This document shows positions 51,960 through 59,342 of a stretch of 64,000 bases of DNA, piece after piece (positions within the stretch are counted from its first letter, which is position 1; the number at the start of each line of letters is the position of its first letter). The position numbers were made by a program, and so were the translations under genes. The stretch lies in assembly GCA_052379645.1 (NCBI GenBank), contig JBQSYU010000001.1, one strand, 5' to 3'. Under the pieces are notes generated by a model. The model searched no databases and had not been told where the DNA came from. It saw only the letters and a program-made list of their open reading frames with translations. The DNA is from Arthrobacter_H sp030452125. Its GTDB lineage: Bacteria; Actinomycetota; Actinomycetes; Actinomycetales; Micrococcaceae.

Positions 51960-52484
51960 TCAGGAAGCTTCCCACGGCAGCCGGGCGTCCGTGGCCACCG
52001 GGTGCAGTGGAACCACCAGGACCGGTCGATCCTGCCGGTGGGCCAGATGCACCGCCACGGATCCGCCCAGGAACTCACGAAAGCCCGAGCTGACGCCCGG
52101 CTCCCGCGTGCCGACGACGATCATCGCGGCCTCTTGTTCCGCGGCGAAGGCCGCCAGGGCCGTCGCCGTGTCCCCGACCAGGCAGCGCGTGGACCATTCC
52201 ACGTCCAGCCCGCCCATGAGGCCTTCGATCCTGCGACGCACCTCGGGGTCGAAAGTGGGTTCGGCTGGTTCGTCGCTGTCCGGGTCGATCGGTGCGGACC
52301 ACGTCGAGCCGTCGGCGCCGTTAACGGCATATCGGCTGGGATCCACGGTGGCAAACAGTGCCAACGCCCCATACTGCTGGGCGACCTCCGCCGCGGTCCG
52401 GATCAGTTCGTCCCGCGGCCGTGGAGGGACCCCGACGACGAGGCAGGCCCGGCGCGGGGACCCGGTGGATGGTGGCGTGCTCAC
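51960..52484 (-). CDS. Universal stress protein family protein
   Basis: 174-residue cytoplasmic protein with the USP fold. The ATP-binding signature G-x2-G-x9-G-(S/T) is seen in GTREPGVSSGFREFLGGS (about 124-141), so it probably binds ATP like actinobacterial USPs. GTG start at 52484, GGAGG 7 bases upstream. A proline-rich N-terminus of 12 residues precedes the first strand. Stands alone, divergent from the next gene. Confidence 0.85.
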   Translation of the reverse strand: MSTPPSTGSPRRACLVVGVPPRPRDELIRTAAEVAQQYGALALFATVDPSRYAVNGADGSTWSAPIDPDSDEPAEPTFDPEVRRRIEGLMGGLDVEWSTRCLVGDTATALAAFAAEQEAAMIVVGTREPGVSSGFREFLGGSVAVHLAHRQDRPVLVVPLHPVATDARLPWEAS

Positions 52485-52607
52485 GACGGTCCTCCAGTTC
52501 AGCGGATATGCTGCCCACTATCCCAGACCCGGGACAGCGCGTGAAGCGTTCCGGCCGCGTTGTGCGCCGGGAGGGCGGCCCCGGGGGGAATGTGGAACGA
52601 TACTCTC

Positions 52608-53036
52608 ATGCGACTCTGGTCCCTGCACCCCCGGTATCTGGATTCCAAGGGTCTGGTTGCCTGTTGGCGTGAAACCCTGCTGGCGCAAAAGGTCCTTGGC
52701 GGCGACACCGTTGGCTATCGGAACCACCCCCAATTGACGCGGTTCCGTGCCGGTGGCGACCCGATCTCCTTGATCGGCGCCTACCTCGAGGGCCTGGCGG
52801 CCGAGGCCGATTCCCGCGGCTACCGGTTCAACCGTGCCCTTGTCCTGGTCCCGCACGTCCCGGCCGGGCCGCTGCTGACGGTGACCGCCGGCCAGCTGGA
52901 GCACGAGCGCGACCACCTGCTGGCCAAACTGGCCGTCCGCGCGGTCGAGCTCAGGGGTTCGGTCCCCACGCCACCCGAGACGCATCGCCTTTTCTCAACG
53001 ATTCCCGGCCCGATCGAACCGTGGGAGGTTCCGTAG
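52608..53036 (+). CDS. PF03013-like (pyrimidine dimer DNA glycosylase family) protein
   Basis: 142-residue protein beginning MRLWSLHPRYLDSKGLVACW, which matches the bacterial members annotated as pyrimidine dimer DNA glycosylase (Pyr_excise). T4 endonuclease V, the founding enzyme, needs Thr2 as nucleophile; here residue 2 is Arg, so glycosylase activity is doubtful. Conserved HPQLTRFR and NRALVLVP are visible. Cytoplasmic. The ATG follows AACGAT by 6 bases (leaderless). I keep the family name but not the enzymatic claim. Confidence 0.78.
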   Translation: MRLWSLHPRYLDSKGLVACWRETLLAQKVLGGDTVGYRNHPQLTRFRAGGDPISLIGAYLEGLAAEADSRGYRFNRALVLVPHVPAGPLLTVTAGQLEHERDHLLAKLAVRAVELRGSVPTPPETHRLFSTIPGPIEPWEVP

Positions 53037-53090
53037 CCGGCCGACCGGGTATCGCAGCGAGCTGCCGTGGGGCCGGTCCCGGACACGCAA

Positions 53091-53124
53091 AAGCGCGGCA
53101 CACACCGAAGTGTGTACCGCGCTT
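53091..53124 (-). terminator. Rho-independent terminator of the ectABC operon
   Basis: On the minus strand the stem AAGCGCGGTACACAC closes with a TTCG tetraloop and its near-complement, followed by TTTTGC. It lies 20 bases past the ectC stop and is the expected 3' end of the ectoine operon; it may also terminate the convergent gene ending at 53036. Confidence 0.88.
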
Positions 53125-53143
53125 CGCGGAAATCCGTCGGGAC

Positions 53144-53545
53144 CTAGCCCTCGGCTGGATCCTCGACGACCAGCGGGTAGACGCCGTTCTCGTCGTGGAC
53201 TTCGCGGCCGGTCACCGGCGGGTTGAAGACGCAGGCCATGCGCAGCTCGGTGGTGGCACGCACGGTGTGCTTCTCGTGGCCATCCAGCAGGTACATGGTG
53301 CCGTCGGCCAGGTCGTGGACCTCGCCGGTCACTTCGTTGGTCAGCGTTCCCTCGCCCTGCACGCAGTACACGGCTTCGATGTGGTTGGCGTAGTGGAACG
53401 TCGAGGTGGTTCCGGCGTAGATCACGGTGTCGTGGAAGGAGAAGCCGACTCCTTCGCGGGCCAGCACCATGCGGCGGCTGCGCCAGGTCTCCGACTTGAT
53501 GTCGCGCTCGGTTTCGTTCAGGTCATCGCGGTTGATTACCTTCAT
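53144..53545 (-). CDS. ectC: L-ectoine synthase
   Basis: 133-residue cupin that cyclises N-gamma-acetyl-2,4-diaminobutyrate to ectoine. The cupin barrel carries the iron ligands in HYANHIEAVYCVQGEGTL and LDGHEKHTVRA (Glu, Tyr, His). The length is normal. A ribosome binding site (AGGAGG) stands before the ATG. Last gene of ectABC; no ectD hydroxylase follows, so the window makes ectoine but not 5-hydroxyectoine. Confidence 0.97.
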   Translation of the reverse strand: MKVINRDDLNETERDIKSETWRSRRMVLAREGVGFSFHDTVIYAGTTSTFHYANHIEAVYCVQGEGTLTNEVTGEVHDLADGTMYLLDGHEKHTVRATTELRMACVFNPPVTGREVHDENGVYPLVVEDPAEG

Positions 53546-53605
53546 CTGGTGTCCTCCTGGGGAAGTTGGGGAAAAGTCGGGGTGGTTATCGGGGTGCTGC
53601 GGAGC

Positions 53606-54880
53606 CTAGGCCGAGGCCAGGGCCGGCTGTCCGGTCACGGTGCGCACGGCGTTGCCGAGCACGGTCAGCCCGCGCTGCAGCTCTTCGGCGGTGATGGTCA
53701 GCGGCGGCATGATCTTCAGGACCTCGTCCTCCGAGCCGGAGGTCTCCACGAGGAGGCCGTTGGCGAAGGATTCGGCGGCGACCTTCGTGGCGATGGAGTG
53801 GTCCGGGAAGACGACGCCGGAGAGCAGGCCACGGCCGCGCAGTTCCGCGCCGTCGACCAGGGCGACGATCTCGGCCAGGCCATCACGCAGTGCGGTGACG
53901 GTGCCGGCGAGCTCGTTCTGGAAGTCGCCGGTGGCCCAGTACTTCTTCAGTGCGGCGGTCGCGGTGACGAAGGCCGGGTTGTTGCCACGGAAGGTGCCGT
54001 TGTGCTCGCCCGGGCCCCAGATGTCGAGTTCGCGCTTGAACAAGGTCAGCGCCATGGGCATGCCGTAGCCGGAGATCGACTTGGAGATGCACACGATGTC
54101 CGGCTCGATGCCGGCTTCCTCGAAGCTGAAGAACGTGCCCGTACGGCCGCAACCGGCCTGGACGTCGTCGACGATCAGCAGGACGTCGTGGCGCTTGAGC
54201 AGCGCGGCGAGGCTGCGCAGCCATTCGGCGCGGGCGGCGCGCAGGCCACCTTCGCCCTGGACGGTCTCCACGATGACGGCGGCGGGCTTGTCGACGCCCG
54301 AGCTGCTGTCTTCGAGCAGGTGCTCGAGCCAGACGAAGTCGGCCTGTTCGCCTTCGAGGTAGCCGTCGAAGGGGATCCGCGAGCTGTTGGCCAGCGGGAC
54401 GCCGGCCCCGGCGCGCTTCATCGAGTTGCCGGTCACCGACAGGGCGCCCAGCGTCATGCCGTGGAACGCGTTGGTGAAGGACAGGACGTTCTGCCGTCCG
54501 GTCACCTTGCGGGCCAGCTTCAGCGCGGCTTCGACGGTGTTGGTACCCGTCGGGCCGGGGAACATCACCTTGTAGTCGAGCTTGCGCGGCTCGAGGATGA
54601 GGTCCTGGAAGGTCTGCAGGAAGTCCCGTTTGGCCGGGGTCATCATGTCCAGCGAGTGCACGACGCCGCCGCTGGTCAGGTACTCCACGAGCGGCTGGGT
54701 CAGGGCGGGGTTGTTGTGCCCGTAGTTCAGGGCACCGGCCCCGGCGAAGAAGTCCAGGTATTCCGTGCCGTCTTCGGCGGTCTGCGTGGCGCCGGAAGCG
54801 GTCGCGAACACTGCCGGCCAGCTGCGGCTGTAGGTGCGAACCTCTGATTCGCGGATTTCAAAGATGTCAGTCATGGTCAT
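53606..54880 (-). CDS. ectB: Diaminobutyrate--2-oxoglutarate transaminase
   Basis: 424-residue class III aminotransferase forming L-2,4-diaminobutyrate from aspartate semialdehyde and glutamate. LIVDDVQAGCGRTGTFFSFE holds the PLP-binding Asp, and CISKSISGYGMPMAL the Schiff-base Lys. Starts at 54880, 84 bases after the ectA stop, with AGGGAAT upstream. Second of ectABC; 60 bases separate it from ectC. Confidence 0.97.
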   Translation of the reverse strand: MTMTDIFEIRESEVRTYSRSWPAVFATASGATQTAEDGTEYLDFFAGAGALNYGHNNPALTQPLVEYLTSGGVVHSLDMMTPAKRDFLQTFQDLILEPRKLDYKVMFPGPTGTNTVEAALKLARKVTGRQNVLSFTNAFHGMTLGALSVTGNSMKRAGAGVPLANSSRIPFDGYLEGEQADFVWLEHLLEDSSSGVDKPAAVIVETVQGEGGLRAARAEWLRSLAALLKRHDVLLIVDDVQAGCGRTGTFFSFEEAGIEPDIVCISKSISGYGMPMALTLFKRELDIWGPGEHNGTFRGNNPAFVTATAALKKYWATGDFQNELAGTVTALRDGLAEIVALVDGAELRGRGLLSGVVFPDHSIATKVAAESFANGLLVETSGSEDEVLKIMPPLTITAEELQRGLTVLGNAVRTVTGQPALASA

Positions 54881-54964
54881 TCCCTTTCATAGGTCGATGA
54901 CAGGCTTCAGGAGGGCGCAGGGCATCACGGTGGAGCCCGGGGCGCCGGAAGTCGTGGTGGGGGA

Positions 54965-55513
54965 TCAGCCCTTGGAGTTGCTGGACGCCAGGTTCAGCGT
55001 GCGCAGATCGGCATCGAGTCCCAGCGGGGCGATGCGGTACAGGTACTCGGTGTCATGGCCATCCGGGTACATGCCTGGGGTGAACAGCGGCTCACGCTCG
55101 CATTCGGCCTCATGGCGTTCGGCGAAGCGCTGGAACAGGTGGTTCGACGCGCCGTTATCGGCCGTGATCGTCGTTTCCAGACGATCGGCATGGGTGCGCT
55201 CGGCCAGCTCGTCGAGCATCTTGGCGGCCAGGCCGCGCTTCTGGAAGCCGGCGCCGACGGCGACCTGCCAGATCAGCAGGGTTCCGGGCTCGTCGGGGCG
55301 CATGTAGCCGATGACGAAGCCGGCTGGCTGGTCGTCGATGACGGCCATCAGCGAGCTCTGCGCGAAGTCACGGCACCAGAGCAGGTAGTAGTAGGAAGAG
55401 TTCAAGTCCAGCACTTCGGAATCCTTGGCCATGTTCCACATGGCTGCTCCGTCCTCGGTGGCTGGGTGGCGAAATGTAGCCTCGGACTGTGTGTTTGCGA
55501 GTTCATTTTCCAT
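54965..55513 (-). CDS. ectA: L-2,4-diaminobutyrate acetyltransferase
   Basis: 182-residue GNAT acetyltransferase that N-gamma-acetylates 2,4-diaminobutyrate using acetyl-CoA. The acetyl-CoA loop is VGAGFQKRGLAAKML (Q-x-x-G-x-A type) and LNSSYYYLLWCRDF is the substrate-binding stretch conserved in EctA. The ATG at 55513 is chosen as it lies 7 bases after TAGGTT with TTGATC 16 bases further; no ribosome binding site. First gene of ectABC, which carries the osmotic response. Confidence 0.96.
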   Translation of the reverse strand: MENELANTQSEATFRHPATEDGAAMWNMAKDSEVLDLNSSYYYLLWCRDFAQSSLMAVIDDQPAGFVIGYMRPDEPGTLLIWQVAVGAGFQKRGLAAKMLDELAERTHADRLETTITADNGASNHLFQRFAERHEAECEREPLFTPGMYPDGHDTEYLYRIAPLGLDADLRTLNLASSNSKG

Positions 55514-55520
55514 CCCTACA

Positions 55521-55548
55521 AACCTAACGCGCTCAGGATTTCGATCAA
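55521..55548 (-). promoter_or_regulatory. Leaderless promoter of ectABC
   Basis: On the minus strand TTGATC (55548-55543) and TAGGTT (55526-55521) are 16 bases apart; the ATG of ectA follows after 7 bases. The -35 is close to TTGACA and the -10 has a weak third half, which fits an osmotically induced sigma-A promoter. No EctR (MarR) gene is adjacent. Confidence 0.65.
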
Positions 55549-55617
55549 GCCGGGGTGTGGCGATTTGACACGGATTCTGCCCGAGAGGACACTTTCGCCG
55601 CACCGACCCCATTCGGA

Positions 55618-55644
55618 GGCATCCCAAAGCTGCCAAGGGATGCC
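55618..55644. promoter_or_regulatory. Inverted repeat upstream of the ectABC promoter
   Basis: GGCATCCC (55618-55625) and GGGATGCC (55637-55644) form a perfect 8-bp inverted repeat with an 11-base centre, about 70 bases upstream of the ectABC -35 box. As it lies outside the transcript it would act as a DNA site, for example for an osmotic activator; it might also be the tail hairpin of another gene. No T tract follows. Confidence 0.4.
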
Positions 55645-55682
55645 GCCGAGCGCCCCGTGTTGTTTTGACCCGCTAGCTATCG

Positions 55683-56894
55683 TTACCTGTTCGTTATATG
55701 ACCGGAGCCGTCGTTGCGGGGTTTTTCGTCCTCCAGGGGGCCTGCGGGCAGACCGGGGACCGCGGGCTCGACGCCGGCAGAGGCCACCACGGCGGTGGTA
55801 TTGCGGATGAAAACCACGAGCCAGGCGAACACGATTCCGGCCGCTGCGAGCTCGAGAGCCGTGAGGTTGTAGTACTGCAGCGGACGCCACAGGGCCGCTG
55901 CCGCCACGAGCGCGCCGACCGCCAGATAGGTGAGCAGAAAGAAGGCCTTGGGGAACCCCGGTAGCCACAGCGGAACCCCGGCCAGCAACACCAGCAGGAA
56001 CACCGCGAGGACCCGCACAAAGAATGTATGCACCGGCTCGAATGTATTGACGGGGAACAGTCCGATGCCGACCATGCACACCCCGCCGGCAACCAGGCAG
56101 GTACGCACCACCCCGGGGCGGGGGCGCATGAGCCGTTGAACGCCCAGGGTCCGGTGCCAGCGCCGGGCACCCGATTCGTCGTGGCGTTTGGCGGCGGCGA
56201 CGACGTCGGCCCATTGCTTCAGGTCACGCGTGATGAACGCGGAGAGAGTGGTCAGGATGATCCCTGAGGTCGTGATGGTGGTGTTGAACGTCCAGAAGGA
56301 CGTCAATCCGGCTTGCCCGGTGCCCAGCTCGCTGAACATGGAGTGCCACCACAGCGGGTTCTCCGCATACAGCATGCTCACCAGCATCCCGGAGGACATG
56401 AAGACCGCCAGCATCACCGACAGGGCGATGGCGGTGATACGCGCCCCGGAGATATATCCGAAGTAGCCAGCGACACCAGCTGAAACAGCCAACATCACCG
56501 TTCCGGCCACCGGATCCACGGTCAGGCCCGAGAATGCCTGCTGGAAGAGTCGGAAAAGCACCAAGGCGGACATCGTCGCGATCGAGGCGTGCACCACCAG
56601 CAGGGCTGCGACGTCGAGGATCTGCCGGATGACCGGACGCGCACCGAGCCACAGATGGACGGTACGGATGTTCTGGACGTATCCGGCCACGAATCCGGCA
56701 CCGGCCATCACCCCGGAGACCACCGAGGCATAGATCGCCACCGACCCGTCCCCGGCCAAGGGTGGCCGGTATCCACGAAACTCGATGGCACCGACGATGA
56801 CAGCCAGGATCCCCGCGACGACACCGGCCCAGATCGACCGGGATTCGATGTCCAGTTGGCGCCGGGCAGCGCCGGGCGTTCCCTGGTCCTTCAT
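55683..56894 (-). CDS. Polytopic membrane protein (DUF998-like)
   Basis: 403-residue membrane protein with about ten hydrophobic segments (starting near residues 20, 55, 90, 120, 145, 175, 215, 265, 290, 330 and 355) separated by short loops, one of which holds EFRGYRPPLAGDG near residue 42. The central block SELGTGQAGLTSFWTFN and ITTSGIILTT resemble DUF998 proteins, but the match is weak and I treat the family as tentative. C-terminus is polar. Function unknown. AGGAGG is a little far from the ATG at 56894. Confidence 0.6.
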   Translation of the reverse strand: MKDQGTPGAARRQLDIESRSIWAGVVAGILAVIVGAIEFRGYRPPLAGDGSVAIYASVVSGVMAGAGFVAGYVQNIRTVHLWLGARPVIRQILDVAALLVVHASIATMSALVLFRLFQQAFSGLTVDPVAGTVMLAVSAGVAGYFGYISGARITAIALSVMLAVFMSSGMLVSMLYAENPLWWHSMFSELGTGQAGLTSFWTFNTTITTSGIILTTLSAFITRDLKQWADVVAAAKRHDESGARRWHRTLGVQRLMRPRPGVVRTCLVAGGVCMVGIGLFPVNTFEPVHTFFVRVLAVFLLVLLAGVPLWLPGFPKAFFLLTYLAVGALVAAAALWRPLQYYNLTALELAAAGIVFAWLVVFIRNTTAVVASAGVEPAVPGLPAGPLEDEKPRNDGSGHITNR

Positions 56895-56997
56895 CGGTCG
56901 GGGGCCTCCTGACGGCTACCACGGGGCGGGGGGGTGTTCACCTCGATTCTGTCATGGTTGCCCCCGCGGGGAGGACGCGCCGGGTCGCCTCAGTGGC

Positions 56998-57022
56998 CGA
57001 TGAGTTCGCTGCGGATCAGGAA
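56998..57022. repeat. 25-bp direct repeat, outer copy
   Basis: Twenty-five bases starting CGATGAGTTCGC and ending GATCAGGAA recur exactly at 57722-57746. In this copy the minus strand reads RFLIRSELIGH then a stop, the same reading as the last residues of the DUF779 protein (RFLIRSELIDG), but in a frame that is not that of the VOC gene ending here. It looks like the displaced 3' end of a DUF779 gene. Confidence 0.85.
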
Positions 57023-57408
57023 GCGGGTGCGAAGAACTCGAGCGCGTTTCCGTCGGGATCCGCAAACGAAAGCCCCGAACCATAGTGGGCTTCGACGATT
57101 TCGCCGTGCTCGATTCCCCAGGTGTCCAGCTGATCCCGCCAGCGCACGAGTTCTTGATAGTCGGCGCATCCGAAACCGACATGGTCCATCCCCGCTCGTC
57201 GGGCGTCGAACCGGTCGTTGGAGTCCGTCACCGGGTGGAAGTGCAGCCCCAGCAGCATTCCGCCGTCCAACGGATAGACCTTGTGCCAGAAACCGCCAGC
57301 GTCCTCATCCAACACGGGCGAAACACCCAGGAGCCGTTCGTACCAGGCCGAGCTGCGGTCCAGGTCTGTCACGGTCAACGCGACGTGGGCGATGGGAGGG
57401 AAAGTCAT
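57016..57408 (-). CDS. VOC (glyoxalase/bleomycin-resistance fold) family protein
   Basis: 130-residue single-domain VOC protein: two beta-alpha-beta-beta-beta modules. HVALTVTDLDRSSAWYERLLG opens the first and GMDHVGFGCADYQELVRW the second; His8 and Glu of ALEFFAP are probable metal ligands. AAGGAG precedes the ATG. It is bracketed by the 25-bp direct repeat, suggesting that it was acquired as a cassette. Substrate (methylglyoxal adduct, antibiotic, or other) unknown. Confidence 0.85.
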   Translation of the reverse strand: MTFPPIAHVALTVTDLDRSSAWYERLLGVSPVLDEDAGGFWHKVYPLDGGMLLGLHFHPVTDSNDRFDARRAGMDHVGFGCADYQELVRWRDQLDTWGIEHGEIVEAHYGSGLSFADPDGNALEFFAPAS

Positions 57409-57713
57409 GGGAACTCCTTAGTTTGTTGATGGCGGCAGCTTCGTATACCAGCCGTCGGATCCGGTCTGACGGTAAGTGAGGCAAGGAAATTGGTTCCAGC
57501 CCAGGCGACTGGAAGAGGTGAGAATACTGGCCGGGTTGTCTCAGCAGGAACACCAGCCTGACGAAACATCTCGCGATTGTGGCCTGCCGGCCACCCGCCG
57601 GGGACTTCCCTGTCCCGAGTGATCTGTCCTCGCCAAGGAGCGCGGGTACCGGGTGGCCGATGGTCCCAGGCTCCCTGCGCCACGGGTCGGCCACCGGCTT
57701 GCAAGGTCGGGCC
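57409..57713. other. Intergenic region between VOC and DUF779 genes
   Basis: About 305 bases without a coding region I can support. It contains the VOC ribosome binding site, a small hairpin GTGGCCTGCCGGCCAC (57579-57594) and no clear promoter or terminator. It appears less GC-rich than its neighbours. It belongs to the segment between the two 25-bp repeats, so it may have come in with the VOC gene. Confidence 0.5.
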
Positions 57714-58118
57714 TCAGCCGTCGATGAGTTCGCTGCGGATCAGGAAACGCTTGCCTTCCGGAGCCTCGAGAGAGAAGCCCCCGCCCCTTCCATCAACGAC
57801 ATCGACGGTGAGCAGGGTGTGTTTCCAGTATGCGAACTGTTCCTTCGACATCCAGAAATCAATATCACCCAGCGGGGTGCCGTCGTCGTCCTTCAGTCCG
57901 AAGACACCCAAGCGGATATCGGCGTCGCCGGTGATGAAGTCCCCTTCCGGGAAGCACATCGGCGATGAACCATCACAGCATCCACCCGACTGGTGGAACA
58001 TCAGCGGCCCATGGCGGGCCCAGAGGCTGCGCAGCAGCACCTGGGCGTCGGCGGTGAGCCGGACGCGGGTGAAGTCCTCACCTTCTATGTCGGGGCGGGC
58101 GTCGAGCACGGTATCCAC
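57714..58118 (-). CDS. DUF779 protein of the alcohol/aldehyde dehydrogenase operon
   Basis: 134-residue cytoplasmic protein of DUF779. The conserved cysteine cluster is SGGCCDGSSPMC (residues 44-55, Cys47, Cys48, Cys55), followed by GDFITGDADIRLG and FWMSKEQFAYWKHT. Members regularly sit with acetaldehyde dehydrogenase and Adh genes and are of unknown function; the cysteines suggest a metal or thiol role. GTG start at 58118 with AAGGAG 6 bases upstream. Last gene of the operon. Its final 25 bases are the inner copy of the direct repeat. Confidence 0.85.
   Translation of the reverse strand: MDTVLDARPDIEGEDFTRVRLTADAQVLLRSLWARHGPLMFHQSGGCCDGSSPMCFPEGDFITGDADIRLGVFGLKDDDGTPLGDIDFWMSKEQFAYWKHTLLTVDVVDGRGGGFSLEAPEGKRFLIRSELIDG
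57722..57746. repeat. 25-bp direct repeat, inner copy
   Basis: Same 25 bases as at 56998-57022, here lying inside the 3' end of the DUF779 gene, encoding its last residues. The two copies are in the same orientation, 724 bases apart. An insertion that replaced the gene's 3' end with an identical one, as integrating elements do at attachment sites, would leave exactly this picture. Confidence 0.85.
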
Positions 58119-58147
58119 GGCGTTCTCCTTCTCCTCAGGGGCCGTGA

Positions 58148-58187
58148 CCCCGGTCCGGAACCGCTGGATTGCGGCTCCGGACCGGGG
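58148..58187. other. Intercistronic hairpin adh / DUF779
   Basis: CCCCGGTCCGGA (58148-58159) pairs perfectly with TCCGGACCGGGG (58176-58187); the 16-base loop can pair again by CCGC/GCGG. No T tract follows on the minus strand, so it is more likely a processing or stability element in the transcript than a terminator. Confidence 0.6.
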
Positions 58188-58219
58188 GCATGACGGCAGT
58201 GTTCCTTCCCGGAAACCGT

Positions 58220-59254
58220 TTAGACGGTGGTCCCCGTGTAGTCGATGACCACTCGGCCATCGATCTTGGCGTGGCGCATTTCGTCGAAGACCGCGTTCAC
58301 GTCCTCGAGCGGGCGAGTGTGGAAGGTGGGCTTGATCTTGCCCGCCGCATAGAACTCCAAGGCTTCTATCATGTCCTGACGGGTGCCAACGATGGACCCC
58401 CGGATGGTCAGGCCCTTGAGCACAATGTCGAAGATGGGGGCGGGGAAATCTCCCGGTGGCAGTCCGTTGAAGACGATCGTGCCGCCGCGCCGGGTCATGC
58501 CGATGGCTTGACCGAACGCGTCCGGATGCACGGCCGTGACCAGCACTCCGTGGGCACCACCGGTGGCTTCCTGGATGGCTTCGACCGGATCGGCGGCGAA
58601 GGCGTTGACCGTCACTTCGGCGCCATGGCTGCGCGCCAGGGCCAGCTTCTCCTCGGCGACGTCGACCGCGGCGACCCGCATGCCCATGGCAACCGCATAC
58701 TGCACGGCGATATGCCCGAGACCGCCGATCCCTGAGATGACCACCCACTGACCGGGCTTGACCTCGGAGCGCTTGAGCCCCTTGTAGACCGTGACCCCCG
58801 CGCAGAGGACCGGGGCGATCTCGTGCGGATCGGAGCCTTCCGGGATATGGGTGGCGAACTTGGCCTCAACCAACATGTACTCGCCGAACGATCCGTCGAC
58901 GGAGTATCCACCGTTGGTCTGGGATTCGCAGAGCGTCTCCCAGCCAGTGCGGCAGAACTCGCAGTTCCCGCAAGCGTTGGCGAGCCAGGCGTTGCCGACC
59001 ATGTCGCCGACCTTCACCTCGGTGACGCCTTCGCCGATCTTCTCGACATAGCCGACACCCTCGTGTCCCGGGATGAGCGGAAGCTTGGGTTGGACCGGCC
59101 AGTCGCCACCGAGCGCGTGAAGGTCGGTGTGACAGACGCCGGAGGCGATCAGCTTCACCAATGCCTGGCCGGGGCCCGGCTCCGGGACCTCGGCGGTGGT
59201 GATGTCGATGTCGTTGCCGAACTCGTGGACGATGGCTGCATTCATGGTACTCAT
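58220..59254 (-). CDS. Zinc-dependent alcohol dehydrogenase (AdhP/AdhA type)
   Basis: 344-residue medium-chain NAD-dependent alcohol dehydrogenase. The catalytic zinc site uses Cys in SGVCHTDLHALGGDW, His in PGHEGVG, and later Cys; the structural zinc site is CGNCEFCRTGWETLC. The Rossmann motif is GIGGLGHIAVQYA. Prefers primary alcohols such as ethanol (by subfamily). Second gene of the operon with aldehyde dehydrogenase, 88 bases apart, and a hairpin between them. Confidence 0.94.
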   Translation of the reverse strand: MSTMNAAIVHEFGNDIDITTAEVPEPGPGQALVKLIASGVCHTDLHALGGDWPVQPKLPLIPGHEGVGYVEKIGEGVTEVKVGDMVGNAWLANACGNCEFCRTGWETLCESQTNGGYSVDGSFGEYMLVEAKFATHIPEGSDPHEIAPVLCAGVTVYKGLKRSEVKPGQWVVISGIGGLGHIAVQYAVAMGMRVAAVDVAEEKLALARSHGAEVTVNAFAADPVEAIQEATGGAHGVLVTAVHPDAFGQAIGMTRRGGTIVFNGLPPGDFPAPIFDIVLKGLTIRGSIVGTRQDMIEALEFYAAGKIKPTFHTRPLEDVNAVFDEMRHAKIDGRVVIDYTGTTV

Positions 59255-59287
59255 GGTGTTTCCTGCTCTTTCGGGGTTCGGGGTTCG

Positions 59288-59315
59288 CGGGTTCCGGCGT
59301 CGGTGCCGGAACCCG
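59288..59315. other. Intercistronic hairpin ald / adh
   Basis: CGGGTTCCGGC (59288-59298) and GCCGGAACCCG (59305-59315) are perfectly complementary with a 6-base loop. It lies 28 bases past the ald stop and 34 bases before the adh ATG. Together with the hairpin at 58148 it punctuates the operon, and could tune relative mRNA levels. Confidence 0.6.
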
Positions 59316-59342
59316 TGGACTGCGGTTGGGGCAATAAATGGT

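Noticed and set aside
53091..53124. Repeat element or CRISPR repeat
   Set aside because: It is a single hairpin with a TTCG loop and T tract at an operon end, so a terminator. No spaced repeats of any kind were seen in the window.
53021..54847. A 608-codon open frame on the plus strand opposite ectB and ectC
   Set aside because: It lies antisense to two well-conserved ectoine genes, has biased composition (Gly, Val, Asp, His from reversed codons) and no domain.
57714..58748. A 344-codon extension of the DUF779 gene into adh
   Set aside because: The extra residues are the shifted frame of the alcohol dehydrogenase; the GTG at 58118 with AAGGAG marks the real start.
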